From Phlegmacium glaucopus (lineage: Eukaryota; Basidiomycota; Agaricomycetes; Agaricales; Cortinariaceae), in contig MU130360.1 of assembly GCA_015039465.1 (NCBI GenBank), forward strand, positions 307,177 to 352,822: a stretch of DNA of 45,646 nt, read 5' to 3'. The notes under the pieces are model-generated. The model made no database searches. It was given only the letters and a program-made list of their open reading frames with translations, and was not told the DNA's origin. Made by a program: the position numbers and the translations under genes. Below are positions 30,796 to 44,575 of this stretch, one piece after another; the stretch's first letter is position 1; each line of letters opens with the position of its first letter.

Positions 30796-31222
30796 ACTGC
30801 CTTTTCTGGCTGGCATTTGGGATACCACCCGAATACCAACCAGGAAAGATGGTTCTGGCTGGCATTCAGGATACCACCCAAATACCAACCAGAAAAGACA
30901 GTTCTGGCTGGGTGTTCGGGATACAACCCAACAACCAGCCAGAGCACACATTTTCTGGCTGGCACTCAGGATATTATCCAAAAACCAGCCAGAAAACACG
31001 TTCAGGCTGGGCATTCAGGATATCACCCAAATACCAGCCAGAAAACATGTTTGGGCTGGGTGTTTAGGATATCCCCTGAATACCAGCCAGAAAAGATGTG
31101 TCTGGCTGGGTGTTTGGGATACAACCCCTACAACCAGCCAGAAAATGTGTTTTCTGGCCGGTGCTCAGGATATTATCTGAAAAACAGCCAGAAAACATGT
31201 TCTGGCTGGCGTTCAGGCAATC
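30796..31222 (+). repeat. Hairpin-repeat array 2 (CCAGCCAGAAAA..TTCTGGCTGG)
   Basis: Seven to eight units homologous to array 1 at 23946-24395: same strand, same spacers (GATACAACCCAAC.ACCAGCCAGA, GCTCAGGATATTATC). The array ends at GCAATCTTG, where the next TIR element begins. Confidence 0.85.
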
Positions 31223-31224
31223 TT

Positions 31225-31845
31225 GGAGGTCTTTACACTCCCCCAGGGAATCTGACAGAGTCCAAGCGGATCTGAGTGGATCCGAGCACATTTTGAGTGT
31301 ATTTGAGTGTATTCCAAGCAGAATTTGCTCGGAATCCGCTTGGACTGCTTGGACTCGCTCGGACTCTGCTCGGACTCGCTCGGACTCTGCTCAGACTCGC
31401 TTGGACTCTGCTCAGACTCTGCTCAGACTCGCTCGGACTCGCTCGGACTCGCTCGGACTCTGCTCGGACTGCCCAGACTCACTCGGACTCGCTCGGACTG
31501 GAACCTATATACCTCCCCAACCTTATCAAAGCCCTAACAAAACCTTAAAAAAACCTTAAAAAAACCTTAAAAAACCCTTAAAAAAACCTTAACAAAACCT
31601 TAACAAAACCTTAACAAACTATATACCTCCCTGACCTTAACAAAAACCTTAACACAACCTTAACAAAAAACCTTAACAAAACCTTAACAGAAGTATTTTC
31701 CCAGCCAATTTGTGTCTTATTTGCTTAGATCCACTCAGAATATGCTCGGACTCCTCGGACTCCACTCGGAATCTGCTCAGACTCCTTGGACTCCACTCAG
31801 AATTTGCTCGGACTCCTTGGACTTTGCTCAGATCCGCTCGGTGAT
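31225..31845 (+). mobile_element. TIR-element fragment with CTCGGACT subterminal repeats
   Basis: The left end is GGAGGTCTTTACACTCCCCC (31225-31244), as at 2085. CTCGGACTCTGCTCGGACTCG-type 8-11-bp repeats follow at 31265-31500, then an AACCTTAACAAA tandem block (31535-31690), then the same CTCGGACTCC repeats again at 31728-31840. No right-hand CACTCCCCCA terminus is seen, so it is truncated or its end is diverged. No coding. Confidence 0.6.
31535..31690 (+). repeat. CCTTAACAAAA tandem repeats
   Basis: About a dozen 11-13-bp units ACCTTAACAAAA/ACCTTAAAAAA. Interior of the CTCGGACT element. Confidence 0.85.
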
Positions 31846-32400
31846 GAACATGCTGGTTCCCTGCCTTCATTTTTTGCATTTTTGACAGCGACATCGCTCT
31901 ACGTCGCCTCTTACACCGACTATTTGTGGTTTTATTGCATAGATAAGTCTCTGGCTATTTGGTTGTCACCCCTACTGTCCCAGAAGCTTCCTAAATGCCT
32001 TGGCTATATTTCGCTCATACAATCACCCCCTTTTCCGGCAGTACCTGGACGACATTAGGTGTTCTGCCTCCCTTTTGCTCCCTTTCACCAGCGGTCACGT
32101 GTATAGTCATGCTTTTTCCATATTTGGTAATGCTCACTTGTCTAAGAGTCGTAGGCATGTCCACTGCACAGACCGACGTCCCCTTACGCTACACCGAATC
32201 GTTCTGTGTTGAATCGTCGTTGCTACCCTACCAGTCGCTCCTATCCAGCAACAATCACCGGATCGAGAAGTTCCTTAACACCATTGGGTATTTTGGGTCG
32301 CTGATCATTTATATTCTTTTATTTCTCTTTGGTTACCTCAAACACTTTGTTTCCTTTATTTTTGATACATTTACCATCGCTCCTTGATCGCCTCTCTATA
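31846..32400. other. Unassigned sequence
   Basis: A 130-codon open frame (31998-32387) has hydrophobic stretches but no recognisable family or codon pattern. I do not call a gene. Confidence 0.25.
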
Positions 32401-32700
32401 CCACATGTCTCCTGCCGGTCCTCGGAGCGATGACCGGTCCTCTTTCATTTATTGCCCACTATCCCTGATGTTTTGTCTCCCCATTTTGCCTAGTCCCTCT
32501 TGGACTCCTGTTTCATCATTTTGATTTGTTTTATAAATACACATGTGCAACTTAGCCATGTGATCTCCTCTACCTACTATAAAAACCTCCTGTAATTTAG
32601 TTACAAAGGACAATAAGAAAGTATTTGCCTCTCTCCCCAGAGTATAGAATTAAGTCTTATCATCGTCTCTCTCGTCGTTCACCTTCGTTTCATTGTGTTT
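32401..32700 (+). promoter_or_regulatory. Possible solo LTR or retroelement promoter region
   Basis: CTACTATAAAAACCTCC near 32574 resembles a TATA box, followed about 60 bp later by AGTATAGAATTAAG. It is surrounded by pyrimidine-rich sequence as in fungal LTRs. No second copy or TG..CA borders with a duplication were established. Confidence 0.25.
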
Positions 32701-32743
32701 TACTGTGAGTCGCCCATACAGCGACTATACCTCATCACTGCAT

Positions 32744-32845
32744 TGCCCCTTTGTCACTGCATCTCCCCTTTGTCACTGCATCTCCCCTTTGTCACTGCGT
32801 CTCTCCTTTGTCACTGCATCTCCCCTTTGTCACTGCATCGCCACT
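32744..32845 (+). repeat. 18-bp tandem repeat (CTTTGTCACTGCATCTCC)
   Basis: Six consecutive 18-bp units with few differences. Eighteen is a multiple of three, so frames stay open. Confidence 0.9.
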
Positions 32846-33121
32846 TCGTTACTTTGTTGCCCTTTCATCATTACATTGCCCCTCATTTCGCTCGTCTCAT
32901 ATCTCGTCACCTACCTTAGTTGGAACCTTTCTGCATATACTTGACTCAGTGTTTAGGCCACCGAAGCCCCGAGCCGCATCACACCTCAGTTAGTACAGCA
33001 CCTAGCATACTGACAGTGTATCATCGGACTCCTCGGAATCCCTGGGGGACTGTAAATTACTGCAATCTTGTGAGATCTAGCCCACTAATGGGTGCTTTAG
33101 TGACCGTTTGACACAATTCAA

Positions 33122-34055
33122 GTGGCTCAATTGGTCGGCCCCAGCTCATGTACATACAGTAAGGCTGACTTGGTCAAATTTTCAATCCAATTAAAAATCT
33201 GGGGCCCAATCGGAGGTCATTCAAATAGTAAAGTTATCCAAATACTGACCGAGTTTTTTCAATTTTTTAAGAATTCTGCCAGCTCAATTGGTTGGCACCA
33301 GCTCATGTACATAGTGTAAAGCCGACTCTGTCAAAATTTCAATCCAATTAAAAATCTGAGGCCCAATCGGCAACTGATTCAAATAGCACAGTTATCCAAA
33401 TACTGACCGAGTTTTTTTCAACTTTTTAAAGATTGGGTGGGCTTAATTGATTGGCCCCGGCTCATATACATTGTGTAAAGCCAACTCTGTCAAAATTTCA
33501 ATCCAATTAAACATCTGAGGCCCGATCGGCAACTCATTCAAATAACACAGTTATTCAAATACTGACTGAGTTTTTTCAATTTTTTAAAGATTCTGCAGGC
33601 TCAATCGGCTGGCCCCAGCTCATGTACATAGTGTAAAGCCAACTCTGTCAAAATTTCAATCTAATTAAACATCTGAGGCCCGATCGGCAACTCATTCAAA
33701 TAGCACAGTTATCCAAATACTGACTGAGTCTTTTCAATTTTTTAAAGATTGTGCAGGCTTAATCAGTTGGCCCCAGCTCATATACATTGTGTAAAGCTGA
33801 CTCTGTCAAAATTTCCCTCCAATTAAACATCTGTGGCCTGATCAGCAACTCATTCCAATAACATAATTATCCAGACTGACCGAGTTTTTTCAATTTTTAA
33901 GAATTCCAGTGCCTTAATCAGTTGCCCCCACCTCATGTAGATAATCCTAAGTTGACTCTATTATTCTATACTTCCATTTAATAAGTCTGAGGCTCAGTTG
34001 GCAGCTCATTCAAATAATGTAATTATGCACATCTGACCTACTTTCTGACTTTTTT
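33122..34055 (+). repeat. 158-bp satellite, six units
   Basis: The phrase GGCTYAATYGGTTGGCCCCAG recurs at 33124, 33281, 33440, 33599, 33756 and 33911, i.e. spacings of 155-159 bp. Each unit has CTCATGTACAT.GTGTAAAGC, TCAATCCAATTAAA.ATCTGAGGCC and CTGACCGAGTTTTTTCAA. The last unit is clearly more diverged, and the array fades out before 34060. Confidence 0.92.
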
Positions 34056-34142
34056 TCAAAGCAGTCTGGGTCTGAACATGCCAGCTATAGCTCTGATTAC
34101 TGGTATATACTTTACTCTCTAATGTTTTCACAGGTATGGAGA

Positions 34143-35957
34143 GGTCTTGACACTCCCCCACGTCTTCCTGGAGGAATCCTGGTGGATTCCTACCTATTCC
34201 AGGAAGATTCCAGGAGGATTCCTACCATTCCTGGTAGGAATACCAGGATTCCAGGAGGAATTTTCTACCAGCCAATTCCCCCTGAAATCCCCATTCCTGG
34301 CTCTTCCTAATCCAGGAGGATTCCTGGTACCCAAGGAAATTGATACCAGGATTCCCGGAATTCCCTAGGAATCCCTAACACAGAATCCACCTGGAATCCA
34401 CCCGGAATCCTGGGAATTCCACAGGGATGAACTCAACTCTTAATTTTAAATATTATTCAAAATTAAAAGAATCATATATAAGTCAATAGTAATTTAAATA
34501 TACATAAGTTAACTGTAATTTATATATATGTGGTGGCAGTGCCTTGCTGCCATTCGAATTTTGAATTTTGTTCAGACCGCGAGGTATGGTCACGTGACCG
34601 CACGTGACGCACTTCTAACAAATCAACAAACATCATTTCGTCTTCTCACAACTACCACTCACCACCACGACAACCAGGACGATAAAGGACGACAAGAAGA
34701 CAGGTGGCGACGACGACCAACAACGCCAATGAGGAACAACAACAACAAGGAGGGGTAACGACGAGGAGGAGTAATGACGATGACGACGAGGGTAATGATG
34801 ATGACGAGGGTAACGACGACAACGAGGGCAGCGACGACAACAACGACATAACCACCACCACCACCACCACCACCACCGACGACCACAACAACAACAACAA
34901 CCATGCCACAACGGCCGCAACAACAACAACAACAACGACCCCCCCCCCCCTCACTTGGGGGGGTTATTTTTATTTTATTAATATATTACTACGACGACAG
35001 CACACGGACAACAACAACAACATGCAAACGACGATGACCCCCCCTCACTGGGGGGGTTTTTATTTTATTTTAATTCCTAGTACACTACACAGGCGAACGA
35101 CAACAACACACGCACCACCACCACCACACACCACCGCCACCACGCACCCCACCATGCACCACCACCACCACGCACGACGATGAGCACCCCCCCACCGGGG
35201 GGGTTATTTATTTTTATATTTTTTATTTTAACTGACTACGATGACGACCCAGGACCCACATTGACGACACCCGGACGACAGGCGAACGACGACGACACAC
35301 GCACTACCACCACCACGCACTGCCACCATGCACCACCACCACCATGCACCACCACCACCATGCACGACGATGACCACCCCCCCTACCAGGGGGGGTTATT
35401 TTATTTATTTATTATTTTAACTGACTACGATGACGACCACCTACATTGACAACACCCAAACGACACAGGCGAACAACGACGATGACGAACCCCCCCCCTC
35501 ACAGGGGGTTTATTTTTATCTATTACACTACCACAGCCCTTAGACGATGATGACCCCCTCACCGGGGTTTATTTTAATTTTAATATACTATAATTATCAA
35601 TCAATAAGTAAATAACATGTTATTAATTACTATTAATGTGAATTTGTATTTATATAATTTTCAATATATATCTTACAATCAAAAATATTAAAAAATTAAG
35701 GAAAAATTAAATGAAATAAAATGAAATAAAATATGTCAGTGACTTAGCTGATTTCACCAGGAATCCACCAGGAATGCCAGGAATGCCAGGAATCCGCCAG
35801 GAATATACTAGGAATCCACCAGGAATACACAGGAATCCGCCAGGAATTTACTAGGAATCCACCAGGAATCCACCAGGAATATTCCCATTTACCAGGAATT
35901 CCAGGATTCCTGGCAGTCCGGGCGGATTCCTGGAGGAAGACGTGGGGGAGTGTAAAG
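34143..35957 (+). mobile_element. TIR element with GGAATCC subterminal repeats (about 1.8 kb)
   Basis: The left end CTTGACACTCCCCCACG (34146) and the reverse complement of the right end, CTTTACACTCCCCCACG (35957), form terminal inverted repeats that continue TCTTCCTSSAGGA. Both subterminal regions are arrays of GGAATCC/GGATTCC phrases (34170-34420, 35755-35935). The core motif CGCGAGGTA..TCACGTGAC near 34577 is shared with the 2086 element. The interior is ACGACG/CACCACC low-complexity with six C/G hairpins. No gene is supported. Target duplication was not resolved. Confidence 0.72.
34939..35580 (+). repeat. Array of six C/G hairpins each followed by T-rich tracts
   Basis: C-runs pair with G-runs across short loops (usually TCACT or ACC): 34939-34963, 35039-35056, 35187-35203, 35377-35395, 35490-35508, 35553-35566. 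Each is preceded by ACGATGAC-like sequence and followed by TTTATTTTTATTTTATT. The shape mimics an intrinsic terminator, but this is nuclear fungal DNA, so no such role is claimed. Confidence 0.85.
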
Positions 35958-38850
<2,893 letters not shown>

Positions 38851-39255
38851 TTTCCTGTATCAAAACACGCTACTGCTTCAACCACATTAAGTAGTATAAG
38901 CATATCCGCAGCCTGTGTGAGCGTGCCGTTGTCTTCACTACAGCTGTAGATCTGTACGGCTGAATTTACATAAGATGGGGGGGCGACTATCGGTGGTGGC
39001 GCCATATGTATATTGAATTTAGCTGTAATTGGCCAAGTCTTTGGCCAAGTCTTTGGCATAGAAGTCGCGTGGCACTTGCGTGAACCTCCCACAGGCTCAG
39101 TTGCATCTTGGGTCTGATTTTTAGGCCTTTGGGGATATAATAGACACTTGTGAACCAACCTCGGCCCGTCCAGTGAAAGATATTAGCCGTGTTCAGAGCT
39201 CGCTGCAACCCCTGCCACTTCCACGCATTTTTTTACCATGACGAGCCCGACATCC

Positions 39256-39775
39256 TCACAGTATCCCCAACATGTACAACTTCACCCCACACCTTCGCAA
39301 AAGGGCTATCATCAACTCTACCACCAGCCTGGAGTCTCTTACAAGATCTGCATGACTCGCAGCAGCACCCAAATTCGCAGTCATCCTAAGCAGACCCGCC
39401 CAAGCTCGTCGCATCTGCAAAACGAATGATAGCACAGAAACGAGCAAGAACAACACTAAAAAGGTTGTCATCCTCTTGATTTGTCACATGAGGCAGAGAT
39501 GCTCGGATCAAGGCATATGCGTTGAGACTCGCTGCTGCCTGGTTGGCCAAGCTGGATCGGGGGAGTGCGGGATAGATGGCGCTTCCTGAAGATAGTGTTC
39601 GTGGTTTTGGTTCGTGGTTTTGAATGGGGTCGGGTAGACTGGTGGTTGCCGTTAAGAACCAGATTAGTATGAGACGCATATGGTGTAGCTCTTCTATTGG
39701 AAAAGAATGATGATATGATGATAAGGATGATGAGAATGATTGGTTAAGGGGGAAGTGTCGGATGGACGGTTGCAA
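39256..39775 (-). CDS. Unrecognised two-exon gene, possibly with N-terminal signal sequence
   Basis: From an ATG at 39775 (or the internal Met preceding RLILIWFLTATTSLPD at about 39679), the frame runs to SLNAYALIRASLPH, where a GTGACA donor (about 39490) and a TTTTGCAG acceptor (about 39419) remove about 70 bp containing in-frame stops. It then reads MRRAWAGLLRMTANLGAAASHADL ... ELMIALLRRC to a stop at 39256. The hydrophobic RLILIWFLTATTS could be a signal peptide if the internal start is used. I recognise no family. The alternating Ala/Leu-rich helices after the splice look real, but the gene is not proven. Confidence 0.4.
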
Positions 39776-40661
39776 GCATTAGTTGAAGGGACGACTGCGC
39801 GTGTGTAGATGAGTTTGATAGTTAGGATGATGAGGATGAACACGATGGGCTGGTGAATAGGACCGCGGAAACGTTGACGTTGACGTTGTCTGCGATAAAT
39901 ACGAGCATTTCAGAGGTGCTCTGAGATTCTATAGGAGTTGAGCAAGTATTCCTACCAACGAGTTGAATGGAAACTTTACCTCTCGCCGTCGTGACCTCAG
40001 TTCACTCTCATATTCCAGAAAATCTCTGGCATAATCCCATTGTTCCAGTTGTTCCAGTTGATGGAGTGTATAGTTCCAAATCATAACCATCGTCTTCCAG
40101 TTCTTCCGGTGGGTCCAATGAATAATGGGGCTCGCGACGAGCAAGCGAATCTTCAATGACAACCCGACCAACGTCTCTTTAACGTGCAATACACCAGCCT
40201 GGAGAGAACTTGGTGCCACTGGGAGAGGCGGAGCTTAGAGGTGTCTTTAAAAGACCCCCCGTTGGTTGGTGTGAACAAGGCCGGAGAACGAGAGTGGAAT
40301 GATCCTGCGCAGACTCCATAAGACTACTACGCAAAGTCTCTGGTAGTAACTCTATGGATGATGGAAGAGGTAGACTGTAGATTCAAAGGTGATCCATAGA
40401 ATGTCCCTTTTCCGATGGTGGTCAGACAAGAAGTCGGGTACAGCATTTGGAGGATTCAACAAAGCAAAAGCAGAGAGGGTGATATTTGGTGCCGCGCAAT
40501 TATACAATGAGCGTAACCTTGGAAGTCTAGGTCGTCGATGAAGTAATGTGTTAGTAAGGACTATCTCCGCCAATGAAACTAACGAGGTATATATAGATAA
40601 GTACTATCCATACCATAAGTATAACTTAAATAATAATAAAAGTATTTCCCTTCGAATCTAC
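39776..40661. other. Region between the unrecognised gene and IDO
   Basis: A 96-codon minus-strand frame (40219-39929) and a 73-codon one (40573-40352) have no recognisable features. I see no supported gene. The right end contains the 3' flank of the IDO gene. Confidence 0.3.
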
Positions 40662-42145
40662 TCAGGTCGAGTCCATCAACGCCTCACCTGTCTGATCACG
40701 TACCCCTTTCAAAAAGCGCACCATATCTGTTCCGCCCGTTCCTTTCAATGGGACTTTTCCATCTCCTGCGAAATCCACATGATCTGAATTAAGGTTAAGC
40801 CCATTACGGCGTGCAGGTCCAATAATGAACAAAGCCACAATGATCAGGTGTGAATCCCGGAGCTCCTTTAAAGATAGAACCGCATCATTATAAGCGTTCA
40901 ATAAGGATTTGCCATCTTTATTAGAATCGGCAGCCACAGAAGAAGCAGAGATGACGAGTTGTCGAAGAGGCCGAGGATTATTTTCGAGGTGGGTTAGGAA
41001 CGCACGGTGGTGACGGGGCATGTAGAGGCGCATCCGTTTCAATATTGAAGCTTGTTCACGGTATGGATTTGATTCCTCAGTAAAATCCTTCCCTTCTTCG
41101 AGTGGAATATATTGATTGACCCCCAAGAATATATCGAGTGCTTGTAAAAGCGAGCTCTGTCCTGCGCTAGGCCCTGACAGTTCTACCAACTCAACCAGAC
41201 TGGGATCCTGGTCGATACCTTCAAAAATCCACTTCCTACCACTTTGTGAATCTTGCCCTCGGAGCCAAGGTCGAATTTGATGATAAAATACATCAGGATC
41301 GCATTTTGTTTTAACTTCAAGCAGCATTAACTTGATATGGCGAATAATATCGGCCAATTGATGTAAATACTCGGTGATCCTGCGGTTGGCAATGTCGTCC
41401 CCAACGAAGGCTTCGTCCATGGTGGATCGCATGAGATCAAGAGCGTCGACAGCTGCTAATTCAATACGTGCGGAAACGAGATAAAATTCTTCTTCGTCGG
41501 AGGTGGAGGTAAATGTGGTATGACATCGGATTGTGGATTGTGATGGGAGGGCATCTGGATCATCCGCGTCCAGATGCCAATTATATAGAACGTTGTCGGA
41601 ATAGGTCAGTAATGGCGGAAGCTGGAGTTGCGCAGAGATTTGGAGGAGAGGGAGGGATATCGGAGGTGGAATTAGGACGGGTTCAAAAGGGGGTAATGAA
41701 TGGATGTAGAAATGCATTATCCACGCGAGGACTTGATGACCTCGTCGCAAAAGCACTTCTGCTTTTGTCAATTCGACGATAGGAAGGACCGGTAGCTTCA
41801 AAATTCAAAATTCTGAGTTGAAGAGAGTAATTAAATGGACGGTAAACTTACATTTCGAACTCGATATCTCCAACTCTCCGATTTTTTTCTATCAGAATCG
41901 GATAGATCGATCCTATCGCCGAGCTGAAGACCTTGCGAGATAGCATCTTCTAAGATATCTTCCCACTGGCACCAAAGATGTGGAAGGCGGCGAGTCGGCG
42001 ATTGTGGAGGCATAAATCCCGTCCGTGTATCAACATCGAAATCATGGGCGGCAAGAGTTGTGGTATCCGGCACTCCTTCAGGGACCCCGACTAGAATGTC
42101 TGGCCGGGATAGAGACAGAAAATGGTTCTCTCCAAGGTATTCCAT
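40662..42145 (-). CDS. Indoleamine 2,3-dioxygenase
   Basis: Exon 1 is 42145-41852 and exon 2 is 41795-40662, with a 56-bp intron (GTAAGT..TTGAAG), giving about 475 residues, the usual fungal length. Family signatures are RLPHLWCQWEDIL, RRGHQVLAWIMHFYIHSLPP, LTYSDNVLYNWHLD, GPSAGQSSLLQALDIFLGV, YMPRHHRAFL and RDSHLIIV, whose His at about 414 should be the proximal haem ligand, followed by GTGGTDMVRFLKGVRDQT near the C-terminus. The enzyme opens the indole ring of L-tryptophan to N-formylkynurenine, the first step of the kynurenine route to NAD; it is cytosolic and haem-dependent. BNA2 is the yeast counterpart. It is divergent to the J-protein gene, with about 880 bp between starts. Intact. Confidence 0.92.
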
Positions 42146-43024
42146 ATAGTTATTTTAAAAATGATAAGTTGCGCTACCGCAAAATTTTGATGATGAACGT
42201 GAAAGTCGTGCTCAAGATCCCATCGATCACATGTTGCAAGCCAGGCCTGAGTCATCAGGACGATTACCTTAGAGGCTTATAGACAAGTGCCCTTGACCTC
42301 GTTAGGCGCCCACTGATTCATTGAGATAAACCAGATTTATGCGATTCGCAGATGCACTGATAATGATCAATGTATGATAAGCTGGCATGATGGCATCGTC
42401 CCAAGGACTAGATTGAAACCAGCGTCTATTCCAGGCTGTTACAGCCACTGCATCGAGGACTTAATCTTCTGCAAAATATCCCCTGTCCAAGTGGCTCCAT
42501 GGCTGATAACTGCATCGCATTTTGAATCGTTATGCTGTATATGTTCCAATCAATTGAAAACGTTCTTATTTGGAGTGGTACTCAAATTGTCAACCGTGAC
42601 TGGGGATTAGACTCTTTGCCCTGAACCCTCCATGACTCATTCTTTGCCACAAAGGACATCACATATCACATATCACTCTTTGTCGTCCTTGTCTGTCGCT
42701 GTCGAAGTACGATCGGAAAATTTCTTTCGAACATGAACGTGTCTTGCACGAGGCCTGAGGTCCGAGGATGTGCGCCCACACGCGAAACAAAAATGGAGTA
42801 CGTGAATCATGGAATGAAGTCTTTGACACCGCCTTTTTTTAAAAATCACTTTGCCGTACAGACGCGTCTAATGGCCTCATGTTGGTTTTTTTTTGGGTGG
42901 TCGACCACTGGTACATAAGGCGTCCTGACTTGGGGAATCAACATCCCAGAAATACCTGTGTCACTCCCCACTTTTGAATCTTTCTATATTGCACCCTCTC
43001 CTTCATAAATCCTTTTAACAAACC
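42146..43024. promoter_or_regulatory. Divergent intergenic region, IDO and J-protein
   Basis: About 880 bp separates the two divergent start codons and must hold both promoters. A pyrimidine stretch CACCCTCTCCTTCATAAATCC lies 20-45 bp before the J-protein ATG, a common basidiomycete core-promoter feature. No regulator site could be identified with confidence. Short open frames here are not genes. Confidence 0.4.
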
Positions 43025-44453
43025 ATGGAAGCCCATGAAGTCCTTGGGATTCCTAAAGATGCCTCTGAAGAACAAGTTCGAGCAGCATACAAAGCCCTTG
43101 TACGTCTTCAAACTTCCATCGTTGCGAGTTTCTTCGACGTTAATCTCTGTTCCATATTTCTAGGCGTTGAAATGGCATCCAGATCGTCAACTGAAAAATA
43201 GAGAAGAAGCAACAAGCAAATTCGTAGAGGTTTGTCTCTCTATATTATCAATAGTTGTCGGCTCTCATACTTAATGCCTTCTTTTCAGATCAATAAAGCG
43301 AACAGAACTATGCGCCGCTCTAGCCCGCGCTCGCAGGGAAGCCAAAGCTACCCAAGACTGCCCAACTTCGGACCCCTTGCCCGCCTCCTCATCGACTCCG
43401 GCATCCATTTTCGCGTCTTCGAAACAGCCGACGCGTTCTACGAGGTCCCAAAGAAGCCCTTCTCAAAGTCCAACAAGTTCTCGATCTCCATCGTCCTCTC
43501 CAACCCACAGCTCACAACCCTCGCGTACCTCTTCATTATCTCAATCTCATGAAGACACTCCTCGTACATCTATCTCCTCCGATACCTCCTCTGCGCCTAT
43601 ATCGCCTTCCGAAAGTCCAACAAGTTCTCGATCTCCATCGTCCCCTCCAACCCACAGCTCACAACCTCCACTTCCCCCTTCATCTCATGAGGACACTCCT
43701 CGTACATCCATCTCCTCTGATACTTCCTCTGCGCCTATATCGCCTTCCGACTCATTCATTAATGTGGAAGACCCTGCGCCTGAAGAACATGAGGATATTT
43801 TACGCAAGAAATCCAATCCTCAAATTAATACCCGTAATCCCAACCCCAAAACCTTTCTTCATCGACCTGACGACTCTCCAACACGCGAGCCTGACTTCAT
43901 GGGGGTCATTCTTCGTCCCGAACAATCGATCTTACGTGGTGCCGGTGCCGACGCTCCTAAAAAATGGGTTCACGTTCTGAACATGACCCTAGAAGAAATA
44001 TATCAAGGAAAGACTTTCCATTTTCGATTGATCCGTTATAAACTATCTGGGAAGAAAAGTATCGTACCCTTGGTCGTGACTGTACCGCTTGGAAGTCGGG
44101 ATGGCACCGAAGTGATCGTTACGAATGTTGGCAATGAACGTAAAGATGGCACGAGGCAAGACATCATTTTCTTGGTGAAGGCGTCAAGACATAAACGCTT
44201 TAGTCGGGTTCATGATGATTTACGTTTGGAAGTCCGACTTCCTTGGGTTGATAGCTTGGAGGAGAACGAAGGAGAGGTTCGTCTCAATGGCATCGATGGG
44301 AAGGAATACGCATTTCATGTCGATTTCTGCAAAACTGGGCTTCTTACTGGCACAGCTATCATTCCTAACGCTGGAATATTTGATCACTCCGTGCACTTAG
44401 ACGCTGACCTAATAAAATTTCATGTGCATTTATTCTGTGAACGCGCCGCGTAG
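43025..44453 (+). CDS. J-domain (DnaJ/Hsp40) co-chaperone without zinc-finger
   Basis: Exon 1 is 43025-43099 (MEAHEVLGIPKDASEEQVRAAYKAL), exon 2 is 43164-43229 (ALKWHPDRQLKNREEATSKFVE, the HPD at residues 30-32), and exon 3 is 43299-44453; using the AAAG acceptor at 43298 keeps the frame of the long exon, whereas the earlier TTTTCAG at 43287 would not. The total is about 431 residues. After the J-domain comes a Ser/Pro/Thr-rich linker in which a roughly 48-residue block (SPTSSRSPSS .. SHEDTPRTSISSDTSSAPIS) is duplicated, then a single DnaJ C-terminal-type beta domain (LNMTLEEIYQGKTFHFRL, VPLGSRDGTEVIV, DIIFLVKASRHKRFSRVHDDL). No CXXCXGXG repeats, so it is type II/III-like. It should stimulate Hsp70 ATPase; location is unknown. 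Confidence 0.85.
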
Positions 44454-44575
44454 TTTGATTACTGACAATTCAATGGATCCCACACCGAAATACCCCGATA
44501 TGTGTCTGGAATACCTCTTCGGCACAGCATCCCCTGCAACCTCTATGCTGCTCACACTCCATCCAACTCAATTCA

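Noticed and set aside
31998..32387. 130-codon hydrophobic open frame as a membrane protein gene
   Set aside because: No family resemblance, no intron or promoter support, repeat-rich surroundings.
34633..35450. Valine-, histidine- or threonine-rich proteins on both strands
   Set aside because: Trinucleotide low-complexity DNA open in many frames; no real gene signals.
34939..35580. Rho-independent terminators
   Set aside because: Shape fits, but the window is eukaryotic nuclear DNA and there are no upstream genes.
42374..42918. Small open frames between IDO and the J-protein
   Set aside because: Short, no conserved motifs, located in a divergent promoter region.
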